Positions 17,218 to 27,116 of a stretch of DNA of 64,000 nucleotides are shown piece by piece. The DNA lies in NCBI GenBank assembly GCA_038228695.1, contig JBBRPA010000012.1:7903-71902 (forward strand), written 5' to 3'. Made by a program: the position numbers and the translations under genes. This stretch comes from DASVRZ01 sp038228695. Its GTDB lineage: Bacteria > Verrucomicrobiota > Verrucomicrobiia > Chthoniobacterales > DASVRZ01. The notes under the pieces were generated by a model. That model did not search any database, was not told the origin of the DNA, and saw nothing but the letters and a program-made list of their open reading frames with translations. Positions within the stretch are counted from its first letter, which is position 1; each line of letters starts with the position of its first letter.

Positions 17218-20022
17218 ATGGATTCTGGGCATCACGTTGGACATGGCTGGCTACGCAATGCGGCCACGCTTGCGATTGGACTGGCCTTGCTTTCCTCTGA
17301 ACTACAGGCGCAGACGGCAGAAGCAGCACCGAAAGATGCGACCGCGATGGAGTTGCTGACTTCCGGTTACACGGCTTTTGGCGCGAAGAAGTTCGAGGAG
17401 TCCATCGCCGCCTACCAACGTTTCCAGACCGAATACGGGAAAAGCGCCGAGGCAGCTCAAGCCTTGCCTCAGATTCTCCCCATTCTTGCCCAAGCTCAGA
17501 TTCGTCTGCAAAAATGGCCCGATGCGGCTACAACGATTGAGACCTATCTAACCAGTCACGCTGCAAAAGCCGCTCCGAAAGACATCGAGGACATGCGTTT
17601 CTGGGATGGTGTTTGCGATTTGATGCGGGATGAAACCGACACCGCCAAGACCAAGCTCCAGACATTTCTAACTCAGTTTCCGCAATCGGCTAGGATGCCC
17701 CAGGCGCGAATGTTATATGGGTCCACGCTGATCAAGGCGGAAGATTACAAGGCGAGTGCGGCCTATTTCCAAAAAGTGCAGCCCCAATTACGGGGATCGA
17801 CTCGCGGACAAGCAGTTTTGCTCGAGCTTTACAGCCAGATCAAAGATAACAAATCAGACGAGGCGCTAAAAATCATCGTCCGGGAATATCCGAAGCTCGA
17901 ACAGATTTTGCCCATTGCCGGTTTCGAGATGCTCGTCCTGCAACTCGGGTCCGATTATCTCGAGAAAAAGGAATACCGTAAAGCGCTGGCGGCGTTTCAG
18001 CGCATTTGGTCACGGGGCCGGATTCTGAAACATCAGTCCGATCTGAAGAGCTCGCTAGAAAGTCAGCTCGCAGCGGCAATTCAGAAGCAGGCGGAGCCAT
18101 TTACTATTTTTCAGATCCAGCAGGACTTGAAGAAAATTCAGCAGGATCTCGACGTTTTTTCCAAGATTCCGACGTTCGATTCGTCGCTGCGACTGCGCGT
18201 GGCGTCGGCCTATCAGGGCATGGAACGTTACCGCGAAGCCGCGCTCGTGCTAGAGCAAATGCTTCAGGAAATGGAGCCCGATTCCGTGGTGGAAGCGGCA
18301 TCTGTCAATCTCGTGCAATGCTGGGCGCAGATCGAATATTGGAGTAAAACAGCAGAGGCTGCAGACAATTTTACCCAGGTATTTCCTAAGTCGAAGCAGT
18401 TGCCGTCGGTGCTTTTTTTGAAGGGGCAAGCGTTGCTGAGCGAATATAAACCAGCCGACGCTGCGGACGTCTTTGGCAAAATCGTCGTCGCCTACCCGAA
18501 AGACAGTCTCGCGCCGCGTGCTTTGTTTATGCAGGGCTATTCCCAGTTAGTGGCAGATCAGGCGGATTTAGGAATCGCGACATTAGAATCGTTTCCGAAA
18601 AAATATCCCAAGGATCCGCTGGAGGAGACAGCCTTTTACTGGCGTGGAATGGGTTATTCGTTGTCCAAACAACACGAGGAAGCGCGTACGGCGATGAGCG
18701 AATATCTCAGTCGTTACAAAGGCGGTTCATTCGTTTCCGAGGCTCGTTTTCGCAAGGCTTACGACGCGGAATCGATGAAAGCGTACGAGCTGAGCATTCC
18801 GGAGCTCCGTGCGTTTTTGAAGGATTTTCCGGATAGTCAGGAGCGCGACGAGACGCTGATTCTGCTCGGCGATGCTAACATGGCGATTGGAAAAATCGAC
18901 GAGGGTATCGAGGCTTTCAATCAAATTTCTCCGACAGAAAAACGCTTTTTTGAAGAGGGCTGGTTCAAAACCGCCAAGGCATTGCGGCTGCAGGAGAAAC
19001 CCACCGAAATGCGTGCTCATTTGGAGAAATTCTGCAAAGATTTCCCGAAAAGTCCGCGCATTGCCGAGGCGCTTTACTGGATCGGTTGGAGCTGGCGTCA
19101 AGAGGGAGCCCCAGATAAAGCGCGTGACATTTACTGGCAAGCTATTCGCGATTTGGGAAATGATCCCGATGCCGTCGCGGTCGAGGATTTGCTGACTGGT
19201 GTCGCGAAACTTTACAAGGGCGACGAGGAGAAAGCGAAATTGCTTTCCGAGTATCGGACGTTGCAAGCTCAGGCCGAAACTCGCAAGGAAACGTTGCTAG
19301 TTCTTCGTTCAAAATGGGCGCAGGCGCAGGCGTTAAAAAGAAGCGACCCGACCACGGCTGATCAGCTTTTGGTGCAATGCGCGCCGATGGCCGACGTTTC
19401 CGAAGTCAATCCGCTCCTGCTGGCCGACATCGCCGATGCGTTACGACGTAGTGGCAAGACTCCCGAGGCCGCTCAGATGTATCGCGACTTGGTGAAGTGG
19501 AACCCGCGCGCCATGCAGAAGGATCGTTCGTTTGCCGCGCTCGGTCAGATTGCGCTCGTGGACGGTCGCGACGACGAGGCGCTGACTTATTTTCAGCGGT
19601 TCCAAAAGGAAACTGCCGGCTCTCCAATGTTTGGCGAAATCCTGCTCGCGAAGTCAGGTTTGGAAGTAAAAAAAGGCGACCTCGCTGCGGCTCAAGCTAC
19701 TCTGGAAGCCATTTTGTCGGATAAAACAACGCCCGGTAAAATCAAGGCCGAGACCCTCGCTTCCATCGGCGATCTGCAAATGCAGCAGGGCAAAACCAGC
19801 GGTGCGATTCCGTACTATCAGAAAATTTACATCATGTATGGACGTTGGAGCTCCGTTGTGGCGCGCGCCTATCTGCAGAGCGGCGAGGCGTTTGAAAAAC
19901 TCAAGGATCGAGACGCCGCCATTAAAACTTACAAGGAAATGATCGATCGCGAGGAACTTGCAGAATTTGCTGAAACCAAGCAGGCTCGTGAGCGGCTTGC
20001 CAAACTCGAGGCTGGAGCATGA
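17218..20022 (+). CDS. Large secreted TPR-repeat protein
   Basis: A 934-aa protein with an N-terminal signal sequence (LRNAATLAIGLALLSSELQAQ) followed almost entirely by tetratricopeptide-like repeats (for example AAYQRFQTEYGKSAEAAQALP, FEKLKDRDAAIKTYKEMID). Similar proteins act as periplasmic or outer-membrane scaffolds. It is the first gene of a six-gene operon with ExbB/ExbD homologues and overlaps the next gene by four bases. Its task is inferred to be assembly or load transfer for the motor encoded downstream. Confidence 0.8.
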   Translation: MDSGHHVGHGWLRNAATLAIGLALLSSELQAQTAEAAPKDATAMELLTSGYTAFGAKKFEESIAAYQRFQTEYGKSAEAAQALPQILPILAQAQIRLQKWPDAATTIETYLTSHAAKAAPKDIEDMRFWDGVCDLMRDETDTAKTKLQTFLTQFPQSARMPQARMLYGSTLIKAEDYKASAAYFQKVQPQLRGSTRGQAVLLELYSQIKDNKSDEALKIIVREYPKLEQILPIAGFEMLVLQLGSDYLEKKEYRKALAAFQRIWSRGRILKHQSDLKSSLESQLAAAIQKQAEPFTIFQIQQDLKKIQQDLDVFSKIPTFDSSLRLRVASAYQGMERYREAALVLEQMLQEMEPDSVVEAASVNLVQCWAQIEYWSKTAEAADNFTQVFPKSKQLPSVLFLKGQALLSEYKPADAADVFGKIVVAYPKDSLAPRALFMQGYSQLVADQADLGIATLESFPKKYPKDPLEETAFYWRGMGYSLSKQHEEARTAMSEYLSRYKGGSFVSEARFRKAYDAESMKAYELSIPELRAFLKDFPDSQERDETLILLGDANMAIGKIDEGIEAFNQISPTEKRFFEEGWFKTAKALRLQEKPTEMRAHLEKFCKDFPKSPRIAEALYWIGWSWRQEGAPDKARDIYWQAIRDLGNDPDAVAVEDLLTGVAKLYKGDEEKAKLLSEYRTLQAQAETRKETLLVLRSKWAQAQALKRSDPTTADQLLVQCAPMADVSEVNPLLLADIADALRRSGKTPEAAQMYRDLVKWNPRAMQKDRSFAALGQIALVDGRDDEALTYFQRFQKETAGSPMFGEILLAKSGLEVKKGDLAAAQATLEAILSDKTTPGKIKAETLASIGDLQMQQGKTSGAIPYYQKIYIMYGRWSSVVARAYLQSGEAFEKLKDRDAAIKTYKEMIDREELAEFAETKQARERLAKLEAGA

Positions 20023-20957
20023 AAAAACTTCTCGTCGCAATATTTCTAGCTTTTCCGTTGGTCGCCGTGGCGCAGGACACTGTCATTCGCACCGATGGAG
20101 TGGCGCAATCGGGACGCATCATTGGCGGTGATGCGACTGGGCTTAAGCTGGAAGTTTCCTTGGGCGGCGGTGCTGCCACGGGCACGATCACGCTCCGCTT
20201 TTCGCAGGTCAAGGAAGTCGTTATGGCCGATCGCGAGACGGTCCAGAATTCACTCGGCCGCGTGACTAAGGAGAGCATTCCGGCTCTCGCACAACTCTGG
20301 GCGCTACGCCGTCCGCTCTTACCAGTGGCCGGCTCGCTGGCAGGCGACATCGGTCTCGCTTACGGACACCTTTTGCTCAAGGTGGGAACCCAGGCACAAC
20401 AAGCCATGGCGCTCAATATATTCACTGAAATTGAAACTCGCGAAACCGACGAAACGCTCCAAGGCAAGGCCACCGAGGGTCGGTTGCAGGCGTTGATCGC
20501 TCTTGGTCGAGCTGGAGAAGCCGTCGAGGACGCCAAAAAACTGGCCCAATCCTCCGAGGATCCTAGCACTCTCATTCAGGCAAAATACATTCTCGCCCAG
20601 GCTTCGCTTTTTGAATTACGGACGCTCGAAAAGGACAACCCGCGCTGGACCGAGGATCTACTCGTCCGCCCCGTGCGCAATCGACTTTACAACGAGGCGT
20701 TAAACCTTTTCCTCTTTGCCACGCTTTTCCACGGCGCAGAAACCGAGGTCGCCGCCCGTGGCATTTGGGGTGCCATCGAGACAGCGCAACTGAATAAAGA
20801 CACCGCGCAAATTCGGGAACTAGCCACCGATTTGCAAGTTCTGTATCCCTCGGATCCACACGCTGTAAAAGCGACGACGCTTCTAACCACTTTACCGAAA
20901 AAAACCAAAACCAAAACCGAAGACCTCACTGAAGATGAAAACCAAGCTGAAAAATAA
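20019..20957 (+). CDS. Exported protein of the TPR-ExbB-VWA operon, unknown
   Basis: A 312-aa exported protein with a clear signal peptide (MKKLLVAIFLAFPLVAVAQ). An N-terminal beta-rich region (TVIRTDGVAQSGRIIGGDATGLKLEV, reminiscent of SH3-like repeats) precedes a helical, probably TPR-like part and a Lys/Glu-rich tail. It overlaps the TPR gene (ATGA) and its 3' end overlaps exbB by 23 bases. I do not recognise the family. Position suggests a periplasmic partner of the TPR protein. Confidence 0.75.
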   Translation: MKKLLVAIFLAFPLVAVAQDTVIRTDGVAQSGRIIGGDATGLKLEVSLGGGAATGTITLRFSQVKEVVMADRETVQNSLGRVTKESIPALAQLWALRRPLLPVAGSLAGDIGLAYGHLLLKVGTQAQQAMALNIFTEIETRETDETLQGKATEGRLQALIALGRAGEAVEDAKKLAQSSEDPSTLIQAKYILAQASLFELRTLEKDNPRWTEDLLVRPVRNRLYNEALNLFLFATLFHGAETEVAARGIWGAIETAQLNKDTAQIRELATDLQVLYPSDPHAVKATTLLTTLPKKTKTKTEDLTEDENQAEK

Positions 20958-21720
20958 ACGCCTCCTCACACTAGCCCTGCTCCTGTTCTCTATCGCTCCA
21001 CTTTTCGCGCAGGATGCCAAGCCCAAAAAACCTGCGCCGAAAGATAAATCACTGCTCGATCTTTACAACGGCGGCGGATTTCTCATGCACCCGATTTTGC
21101 TTTGCTCGATCGGAACCATCGCGGTTTCTGTTTATTGTTTCCTGCAGATTTCCGGAAGAAAAATGATGCCCAAGGCGCACGTAGACACCTTGAGCAGTCT
21201 GCTGCAAATGCGCGACGCAGGCCGGGCTTATGAATTTTCCCAAGCTAATAAAAACCAATTCACCAACACTGTTAGTGCTGCTCTGCTGAAGGTCAACTTC
21301 GAGCGTGATCTCGCCAACAAAGCCTCCATGGAACAGGCCGCGCTGGAGACGCTTTCCGAGGAGGAAACCCGACTTCTCCTTTGGGTGAATTACCTCAACG
21401 TGTTCGCCACGATCGCTCCGATGTTAGGACTGCTCGGAACCGTCACAGGTATGATCACCTCCTTCGATCAACTGGCCGCCGGACGCTCCGAACCGCAGGA
21501 TCTCGCAGGCGGTATCGGCGTCGCGATGATCACAACCGCTGGCGGACTTTTTGTCGGTATTCCAGCAATGTTTTTCTATTTCTATTTTCGCAATTTGCTC
21601 ATCGCAAACATCTCGGCAATCCAGAAAAAAGTCACCTTCCTGGTCGATGTTCTTTCCGGAGAATTGAAACTTGAGGGCGCCGCTCCCACCCAGGAAATCT
21701 CGCAGGAAGCGACTTTATAA
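20935..21720 (+). CDS. exbB: ExbB/TolQ/MotA-type proton channel with cleavable N-terminus
   Basis: The proton-channel subunit that energises ExbD and a transducer. It has a signal-peptide-like N-terminus (LLTLALLLFSIAPLFAQ) not found in plain ExbB, then a first membrane helix (FLMHPILLCSIGTIAVSVYCFL) and the conserved core NYLNVFATIAPMLGLLGTVTGMITSF...GGIGVAMITTAGGLFVGIPAMFFY. The length is 261 aa. The extended N-terminal form is common in environmental TonB/Tol-like clusters. Two ExbD genes follow. Confidence 0.88.
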   Translation: MKTKLKNKRLLTLALLLFSIAPLFAQDAKPKKPAPKDKSLLDLYNGGGFLMHPILLCSIGTIAVSVYCFLQISGRKMMPKAHVDTLSSLLQMRDAGRAYEFSQANKNQFTNTVSAALLKVNFERDLANKASMEQAALETLSEEETRLLLWVNYLNVFATIAPMLGLLGTVTGMITSFDQLAAGRSEPQDLAGGIGVAMITTAGGLFVGIPAMFFYFYFRNLLIANISAIQKKVTFLVDVLSGELKLEGAAPTQEISQEATL

Positions 21721-21740
21721 TCGGTTTCCACCGTTAACCG

Positions 21741-22151
21741 ATGAAACCTATCAAACGCGAGCATGAGGAGGTCAGTTTCCAACTGGCTCCCATGATCGAC
21801 ATGACCTTTCTCTTACTGGTCTTCTTCATGGTCACCACGAAGATTTCCAAGGAAAAAACGAGCGTCCCGATCAAGCTGCCGGTCGCCAGTAATGCCGCAG
21901 TGCCGTCTGATGTTAGCAACCGCGACATCATCACGCTCGACGACAAAGGGCAGATCTTCGTCGGAGATCGGCCAGTTTCCAAAAAGGAACTCGAAAGCTA
22001 CCTCAAGCAACGGTTTGTCGACTATCCACCACTCCAAGTTTACATCCGCGCCGACCGTAAAACCCCCGCTAAAAAGATTAAGGAAATCATGCGGAGCGCC
22101 TCCGAGGCCGGTGCGATCAATGTCATTTTCGGCAGTTACCAAAAAGAGTAA
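21741..22151 (+). CDS. exbD: ExbD/TolR-family protein, first copy
   Basis: A 136-aa ExbD with a short cytoplasmic start, one membrane helix carrying the proton-path Asp (LAPMIDMTFLLLVFFMVTT), and a periplasmic domain (IYIRADRKTP-like VYIRADRKTPAKKIKEIMRSASEAGAINVIFGS). The stop codon overlaps the next ExbD start by one base. It works with the ExbB just upstream. Confidence 0.9.
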   Translation: MKPIKREHEEVSFQLAPMIDMTFLLLVFFMVTTKISKEKTSVPIKLPVASNAAVPSDVSNRDIITLDDKGQIFVGDRPVSKKELESYLKQRFVDYPPLQVYIRADRKTPAKKIKEIMRSASEAGAINVIFGSYQKE

Positions 22152-22603
22152 TGCAAGTTAAACGACGCAGTTATCAAACCGTGGAAATGCAGATGGGGCC
22201 GATGATCGACATGGTCTTTCTCCTGCTCGTTTTCTTCATGGTGACAGCCCGACCGGTCAAACAGGAAAGCGATATCAGCCTCGCGTTACCAGGGACAGTT
22301 TCGCAGGAAACCAGCATCGATATTCCTGACGAGCAACGCATCGTGATTACGCCTGCCGGCGAAATTGCCCTGAACGATCTCGTCGTCGGAACCGCCCAGG
22401 ATCAGGATCTCCCGGCTTTGTTAAAAACCCTTAAGCGTTTCAAAGAAGCCTCCGATGCGAACAAAAGCGAGGCGCTGATTACGATCGATGCGGCGGACAC
22501 CGCGCAGCATCAACGCATTGTCGATGTTCTTAATGTCTGCGCAAAATCGTCGATTACGAACGTCACATTCGCCGATGGTGCGGAAGAAGGAGAAGAGCCA
22601 TGA
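22151..22603 (+). CDS. exbD: ExbD/TolR-family protein, second copy
   Basis: A 150-aa ExbD paralogue with the same helix (MGPMIDMVFLLLVFFMVTA) including the functional Asp. The periplasmic part is more acidic (ITIDAADTAQHQRIVDVLNVCAKSSITNVTFAD). Two different ExbD subunits beside one ExbB suggest a heteromeric dimer or alternative complexes. It overlaps the VWA gene by four bases. Confidence 0.9.
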   Translation: MQVKRRSYQTVEMQMGPMIDMVFLLLVFFMVTARPVKQESDISLALPGTVSQETSIDIPDEQRIVITPAGEIALNDLVVGTAQDQDLPALLKTLKRFKEASDANKSEALITIDAADTAQHQRIVDVLNVCAKSSITNVTFADGAEEGEEP

Positions 22604-23760
22604 GTGCTACCAACATGGACACGCCGGTCGATGAGCAGAAGCGAAAAAAGAAGCTCGTCACCTCGGTCATCATCGCGAGCATCATCGTGCACTTGATTGC
22701 TGGTGGAGCGGCTGCCGTCTGGATCGTAGCCAAGTATTTTGCACCTCCCAAAGCGCAGTTCATTGCGAAGAAGGAAGTCCGCATCCCCGCGAAGGAACGC
22801 GAGCACAAGCTGAACATGGCGGAGTTCGATGCCCTCGCACCGAAGCCGGCTTTCAATGACAAAATTGCGAGCATGCGCCCGGCAAAACTTTCCCTGCCCG
22901 ACCTTCCCGAAATTCCGCTCGATCAGGTAATGCCAATCGACCCAAGCACCATGATCACCGATCAAGTTTCTGCAGTCGTAGGAGCGGCAGGCGATGGCAG
23001 CGGTGATGGAAATGGTGGCAAAGGTGGTGGTGGTATGGGCGGGGTCGGAATGTCGTTCTTCGGTATCCGCGACAAAGGAAATAGCGTCGTAATCATGATC
23101 GACGTTTCCGATTCGATGTTTACCCGCACCGGCGACGCCGTCTATGCCGATCGTGGCGGCAAACTGGTCAAGCAAGGTACCGAGCAAAGCTTCCAAGCCG
23201 TGCGCGATCAGGCACTCGCGTTGGTCGATAGCTTGGGACCAAATACGCGCTTCGGCATCGTCCGCTGGTCCGGCGGAGCCTATTCCTGGAAGCCCGAACT
23301 CGTGGCTGCGAACGACAAAAACAAAGCCGATGCAAAGGAACACATACAAAATCAAGTCAACATGAAGACCGCCCCGCCAAAAGATGGACGTCCAGGTGGA
23401 ACTCGGCATGATTATGCGCTGGAGGAAACCTTCAAGCTGCGCCCCGAAGTCATCTACATGTTGACCGATGGCAACGCGACCCAAAGTGCAGGCGGTGGTG
23501 GCCTGACTCCGATTCCAGCCGAAGAAATCTGGGATGCCGCCAAAATAGGCCAGGCGACTTTGGAGAAACCTGCGCGTTTACACGTCATTTATTACCTCAC
23601 CGGCAACGCCAAACCGGATGAAGAACACATGCTACGCTTGCTCGCGAGTCGGAATGACGGTCGTTTCAAAAAAGTTAGTGCGAAGAACGCAGGCGATGGA
23701 AATAAGAACAACAACCGGAACGACCGCAATCCTAACAACCGGAATAGCCGTGGGAACTAA
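22600..23760 (+). CDS. Membrane-anchored von Willebrand factor A protein
   Basis: A 386-aa protein with one N-terminal membrane helix (VIIASIIVHLIAGGAAAVWIVAKYF), as in TonB, then a linker with a Gly-rich stretch. A VWA domain follows with the metal-site motif DVSDS and the later Asp in YMLTDGN. The tail is rich in Asn and Arg. It occupies the TonB/TolA slot after the ExbD genes, so it may be the moving or ligand-binding part of the motor. The end overlaps the NUDIX gene. Confidence 0.82.
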   Translation: MSATNMDTPVDEQKRKKKLVTSVIIASIIVHLIAGGAAAVWIVAKYFAPPKAQFIAKKEVRIPAKEREHKLNMAEFDALAPKPAFNDKIASMRPAKLSLPDLPEIPLDQVMPIDPSTMITDQVSAVVGAAGDGSGDGNGGKGGGGMGGVGMSFFGIRDKGNSVVIMIDVSDSMFTRTGDAVYADRGGKLVKQGTEQSFQAVRDQALALVDSLGPNTRFGIVRWSGGAYSWKPELVAANDKNKADAKEHIQNQVNMKTAPPKDGRPGGTRHDYALEETFKLRPEVIYMLTDGNATQSAGGGGLTPIPAEEIWDAAKIGQATLEKPARLHVIYYLTGNAKPDEEHMLRLLASRNDGRFKKVSAKNAGDGNKNNNRNDRNPNNRNSRGN

Positions 23761-24403
23761 CCTTTCCCAACTTCCACAGCCTCATTGGGTAGCCAATCCC
23801 CTAATTGCCTCCGAGGGCAATGTGACCGCGGATCACGACAACTGGCGCACGCTAGATCGCGAACTCACCTACGACGGGCACTACGCGAAAGTTTACCACG
23901 AAACCGTCGCCACGCCCACCCGACCGGACGGCATTACTTGGACGGTCGTCCGCCGGAAAAACGCGGTTGTCGTTGCTCCGAAAACTACTGACGGACGGTG
24001 GTTGCTTATCCGCCAAGAACGCATTCCGATTCGTGCGGCAATTTGGGAATTCCCTGCCGGCCAGATTGAATGGGCGGCGGGCGATTTTTCCGAACTCCAA
24101 GTCGCGACGGCCTGGCGGGAACTGCGCGAGGAAACCGGCTACACCGCGAGCGACGCTTCTCGACTGGTGCCGCTCGGACTCTTTTTTACCTCGGCCGGAT
24201 TCACCGACGAACACAGCCATTTGTTTTTGGCGGATCAACTTGTGCCGCACCCGGACGGTTCAGAGCACGACGACGCCGAAAGCATCATCGAATGCCGCGC
24301 CTTCACCAGTGCTGAACTCACTTCCATGGTGATCAGCGGCGAGATCCGCGATGCCAACACGCTCGCGACTTACGCCAGACTGGCCGCGCTGGACTTGATT
24401 TAG
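23750..24403 (+). CDS. NUDIX hydrolase, ADP-ribose-pyrophosphatase-like
   Basis: A NUDIX enzyme with the core motif E-x7-REL-x-EE-x-GY (ELQVATAWRELREETGY). The first Gly of the box is not in its usual place because of a small insertion after PAGQIEW. The preceding IWEFPAGQIE matches ADP-ribose pyrophosphatases. The start is uncertain: GTG 23750 is used; the frame is open back to 23618, and GTG 23822 is possible. It overlaps the VWA gene end by 11 bases. Confidence 0.8.
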   Translation: MGTNLSQLPQPHWVANPLIASEGNVTADHDNWRTLDRELTYDGHYAKVYHETVATPTRPDGITWTVVRRKNAVVVAPKTTDGRWLLIRQERIPIRAAIWEFPAGQIEWAAGDFSELQVATAWRELREETGYTASDASRLVPLGLFFTSAGFTDEHSHLFLADQLVPHPDGSEHDDAESIIECRAFTSAELTSMVISGEIRDANTLATYARLAALDLI

Positions 24404-24488
24404 GATTTTTTGCAAACGCAGGAGCATGTGCTTGCGTTTCGGAAGATTTGACGGGCCAACCACGGTCGATTCTGGCAATGATCCACTG

Positions 24489-25325
24489 ATGCGCGTCATT
24501 TCGTCGTCCGCCCACAAAGCCGCTCTCGCCCTGCCTTCGCCACGGGTGCTAGTGCCAACCATGGGGGCGTTGCATGCGGGGCACGTCGCGCTAATCCGCA
24601 AGGCCCGATCGCTGGCCGGGAAGAAGGGATCGGTGCTGGTGAGTATTTTCGTCAACCCGATTCAATTCGGTCCAAAGGAAGATCTCGGGAAGTATCCGCG
24701 GCCGCGCAAGGAGGATCTAGCGATTTGCCGACGGGAGGGCGTCGATCTCGTCTTCGAGCCAGAACCAACTTCAATGTATGCGGCGGATCACAGCGTTTTC
24801 ATTGATGAGGGCACGCTCAGCGCAGAGCTTTGTGGGGCATCGCGGCCCGGGCATTTTCGTGGCGTCTGCACGGTGGTGGGGAAATTGTTTCACCTGCTCG
24901 ATCCGCAAATGGCGGTCTTTGGGGAAAAGGATTACCAGCAACTCGCGATTATTCGCCGGATGGTGCGCGACTTGAATTTCCCCGTTAAAATCGTCGGGCT
25001 ACCAACAGTTCGCGAAGCGGACGGACTCGCTCGCAGCTCGCGCAATCGTTTCCTCTCTCCCGCGGAACGGGCCGCCGCCCCGGTCATCCGCCAAAGTCTG
25101 CTCGCAGCTCGCGAACGTGTCGAAAATGGCGAAACGAGCGCTAAAAAAATTATTGCCGGCGCCTCCCGGGCGATCGAGAAAGCCGGTGGGCGGATTGACT
25201 ACCTGAGCGTCGTCCATGCTGAATCCCTCGCCCCCGTGCCGAAGATCGCGACTCCCGCCGTCATCGCGGTGGCTGCGTTTTTCGGCACGACCCGGTTGAT
25301 CGACAACTGCCTGCTCGACGTATAG
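24489..25325 (+). CDS. panC: Pantothenate synthetase
   Basis: It joins pantoate and beta-alanine with ATP. Diagnostic motifs are PTMGALHAGHVALI (HxGH), FVNPIQFGPKEDLGKYPR, FGEKDYQQL and SSRNRFLSPAER. About 278 aa from ATG 24489 (MRVISSSAHKAAL); an upstream in-frame start at 24426 would add 21 residues unlike the family. It precedes nadB by 13 bases; together they supply CoA and NAD precursors. Confidence 0.93.
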   Translation: MRVISSSAHKAALALPSPRVLVPTMGALHAGHVALIRKARSLAGKKGSVLVSIFVNPIQFGPKEDLGKYPRPRKEDLAICRREGVDLVFEPEPTSMYAADHSVFIDEGTLSAELCGASRPGHFRGVCTVVGKLFHLLDPQMAVFGEKDYQQLAIIRRMVRDLNFPVKIVGLPTVREADGLARSSRNRFLSPAERAAAPVIRQSLLAARERVENGETSAKKIIAGASRAIEKAGGRIDYLSVVHAESLAPVPKIATPAVIAVAAFFGTTRLIDNCLLDV

Positions 25326-25338
25326 TTTTCAGATTTCC

Positions 25339-26937
25339 ATGAAAAACTATGACTTTGTCGTGATCGGCAGCGGAGTGGCCGGGCTGACCTTTGCCCGAAA
25401 AGCGGCGGCCATCGGAACGGTCGCAGTGATTACCAAACGCAATGGCTCGGAATCGAACACGGCCTACGCGCAGGGTGGCGTGGCCTGTGTGACGAGCGAC
25501 GAGGATTCGTTCGATCTACACATCCGCGACACCCTCGTAGCGGGGGCGGGGTTGTGCGACGAGGCAGCCGTGCGGCAGATTGTGACGGAGGGTCCGGGGC
25601 GAATTCAAGAATTGATCGATCTCGGCGTGCAATTTACCGAGCGCGCGGACGGAGACGGCCATCACGAACTCGACCTGACCAAGGAGGGCGGCCACTCGAA
25701 ACGGCGCATTCTCCACGCGGCGGACCTGACCGGTAAGGAAATTGAGCGGGCCCTCATCGCGGCCGTTACTGGGCATCCGCAGATCGATCTGCTGGAAAAC
25801 CACATGGCCGTGGACCTGATCACCACCGGCAAACTGGGCTATGCGACCGAGGACCGCGTGCTGGGTGTTTATGTGCTCAACGAGGCCACCGGCGAAGTCG
25901 AAACCGTCCGCAGCGACCGCGTCGTGCTCGCAACCGGCGGCTGCGGCAAAGTGTATCTTTACACGACCAACCCGGACGTCGCGACCGGGGACGGGGTGGC
26001 GATGGCTTGGCGGGCCGGGGCGACGATCGCCAACATGGAATTCGTCCAATTCCACCCAACCTGCCTGTTTCATCCTGAGGCGAAGTCATTTCTCATCTCC
26101 GAGGCAGTCCGCGGCGAGGGCGGTATTCTGCTCAATGAAAAAGGCGTGCGCTTCATGGAAACAGCCGACCCGCGCAAGGAATTGGCCCCGCGCGACATCG
26201 TGGCCCGGGCGATCGATGCGGAAATGAAGCGAACGGGCGCCAAATGCGTCTTTCTCGATATTTCGCACAAACCACGTGAGTTCGTTGTTGGTCACTTCCC
26301 AAACATTCATGAAACGTGCCTGCGCTACGGGATCGACATCACGCAACAGCCGATCCCGGTGGTGCCGGCGGCGCATTATCAATGCGGCGGAATCGAAAGC
26401 GACATCAACGGCGCGACCACGCTGAAGGGATTGTTCGCGATCGGCGAGGTCGCCTGCACAGGATTGCATGGAGCCAACCGACTGGCCAGTAACTCGCTGC
26501 TGGAGGGTCTGGTTCTGGCCAAACGCGCGTTCGACAAAGCAGCAACTCTCGATTATTCAACGACTTACGAAGATTACCAACTACCCGGCTGGCGCTCCGG
26601 AAACGTGCAGGACGTGGATGAATTGGTCGTGATTTACCACAACTGGGACGAAATCCGCCGCCTGATGTGGGATTACGTCGCCATCGTGCGGACCGACAAA
26701 CGGCTCCAGCGGGCCGCGACCCGGTTGCGCAATCTGCGGCGCGAGATTCAGGAATTTTACTGGAATTTCAAGGTCAACACCGACCTTTTGGAGTTGCGCA
26801 ACCTGGTCACCGTCGCCGGCCTGATCGTGGACAGCGCGCTCAGCCGAAAAGAAAGCCGAGGGTTGAATTTCAACCTCGATTACCCGGAGACGGACGATCT
26901 GCACTGGAAAAAAGACACGCTGATCCGGCGATATTGA
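25339..26937 (+). CDS. nadB: L-aspartate oxidase
   Basis: It oxidises L-aspartate to iminoaspartate, the first step of NAD synthesis. FAD motif VIGSGVAGLTFARKAA, the SNTAYAQGGVAC segment, active-site region HELDLTKEGGHSKRRILHAAD, and the C-terminal FAD site GLHGANRLASNSLLEGLV are all present. The length is 532 aa. No nadA or nadC is adjacent. Confidence 0.94.
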   Translation: MKNYDFVVIGSGVAGLTFARKAAAIGTVAVITKRNGSESNTAYAQGGVACVTSDEDSFDLHIRDTLVAGAGLCDEAAVRQIVTEGPGRIQELIDLGVQFTERADGDGHHELDLTKEGGHSKRRILHAADLTGKEIERALIAAVTGHPQIDLLENHMAVDLITTGKLGYATEDRVLGVYVLNEATGEVETVRSDRVVLATGGCGKVYLYTTNPDVATGDGVAMAWRAGATIANMEFVQFHPTCLFHPEAKSFLISEAVRGEGGILLNEKGVRFMETADPRKELAPRDIVARAIDAEMKRTGAKCVFLDISHKPREFVVGHFPNIHETCLRYGIDITQQPIPVVPAAHYQCGGIESDINGATTLKGLFAIGEVACTGLHGANRLASNSLLEGLVLAKRAFDKAATLDYSTTYEDYQLPGWRSGNVQDVDELVVIYHNWDEIRRLMWDYVAIVRTDKRLQRAATRLRNLRREIQEFYWNFKVNTDLLELRNLVTVAGLIVDSALSRKESRGLNFNLDYPETDDLHWKKDTLIRRY

Positions 26938-27116
26938 ACCGCGAGCGCCTTTTTCGGTCTAAAGAGGGTCCCGATTCCCCCCAAGGTGGTCTGCGACTTG
27001 CTCCCTTTTGAATTATGAACACCCACAACCATCCCCTTTCGAACCCGCTTCAGCGGGCGATAGCGGTTGCGAAAATCGGCCGTCCGCCGTATGTAAAGGT
27101 TTCCCCGAATCATCGT

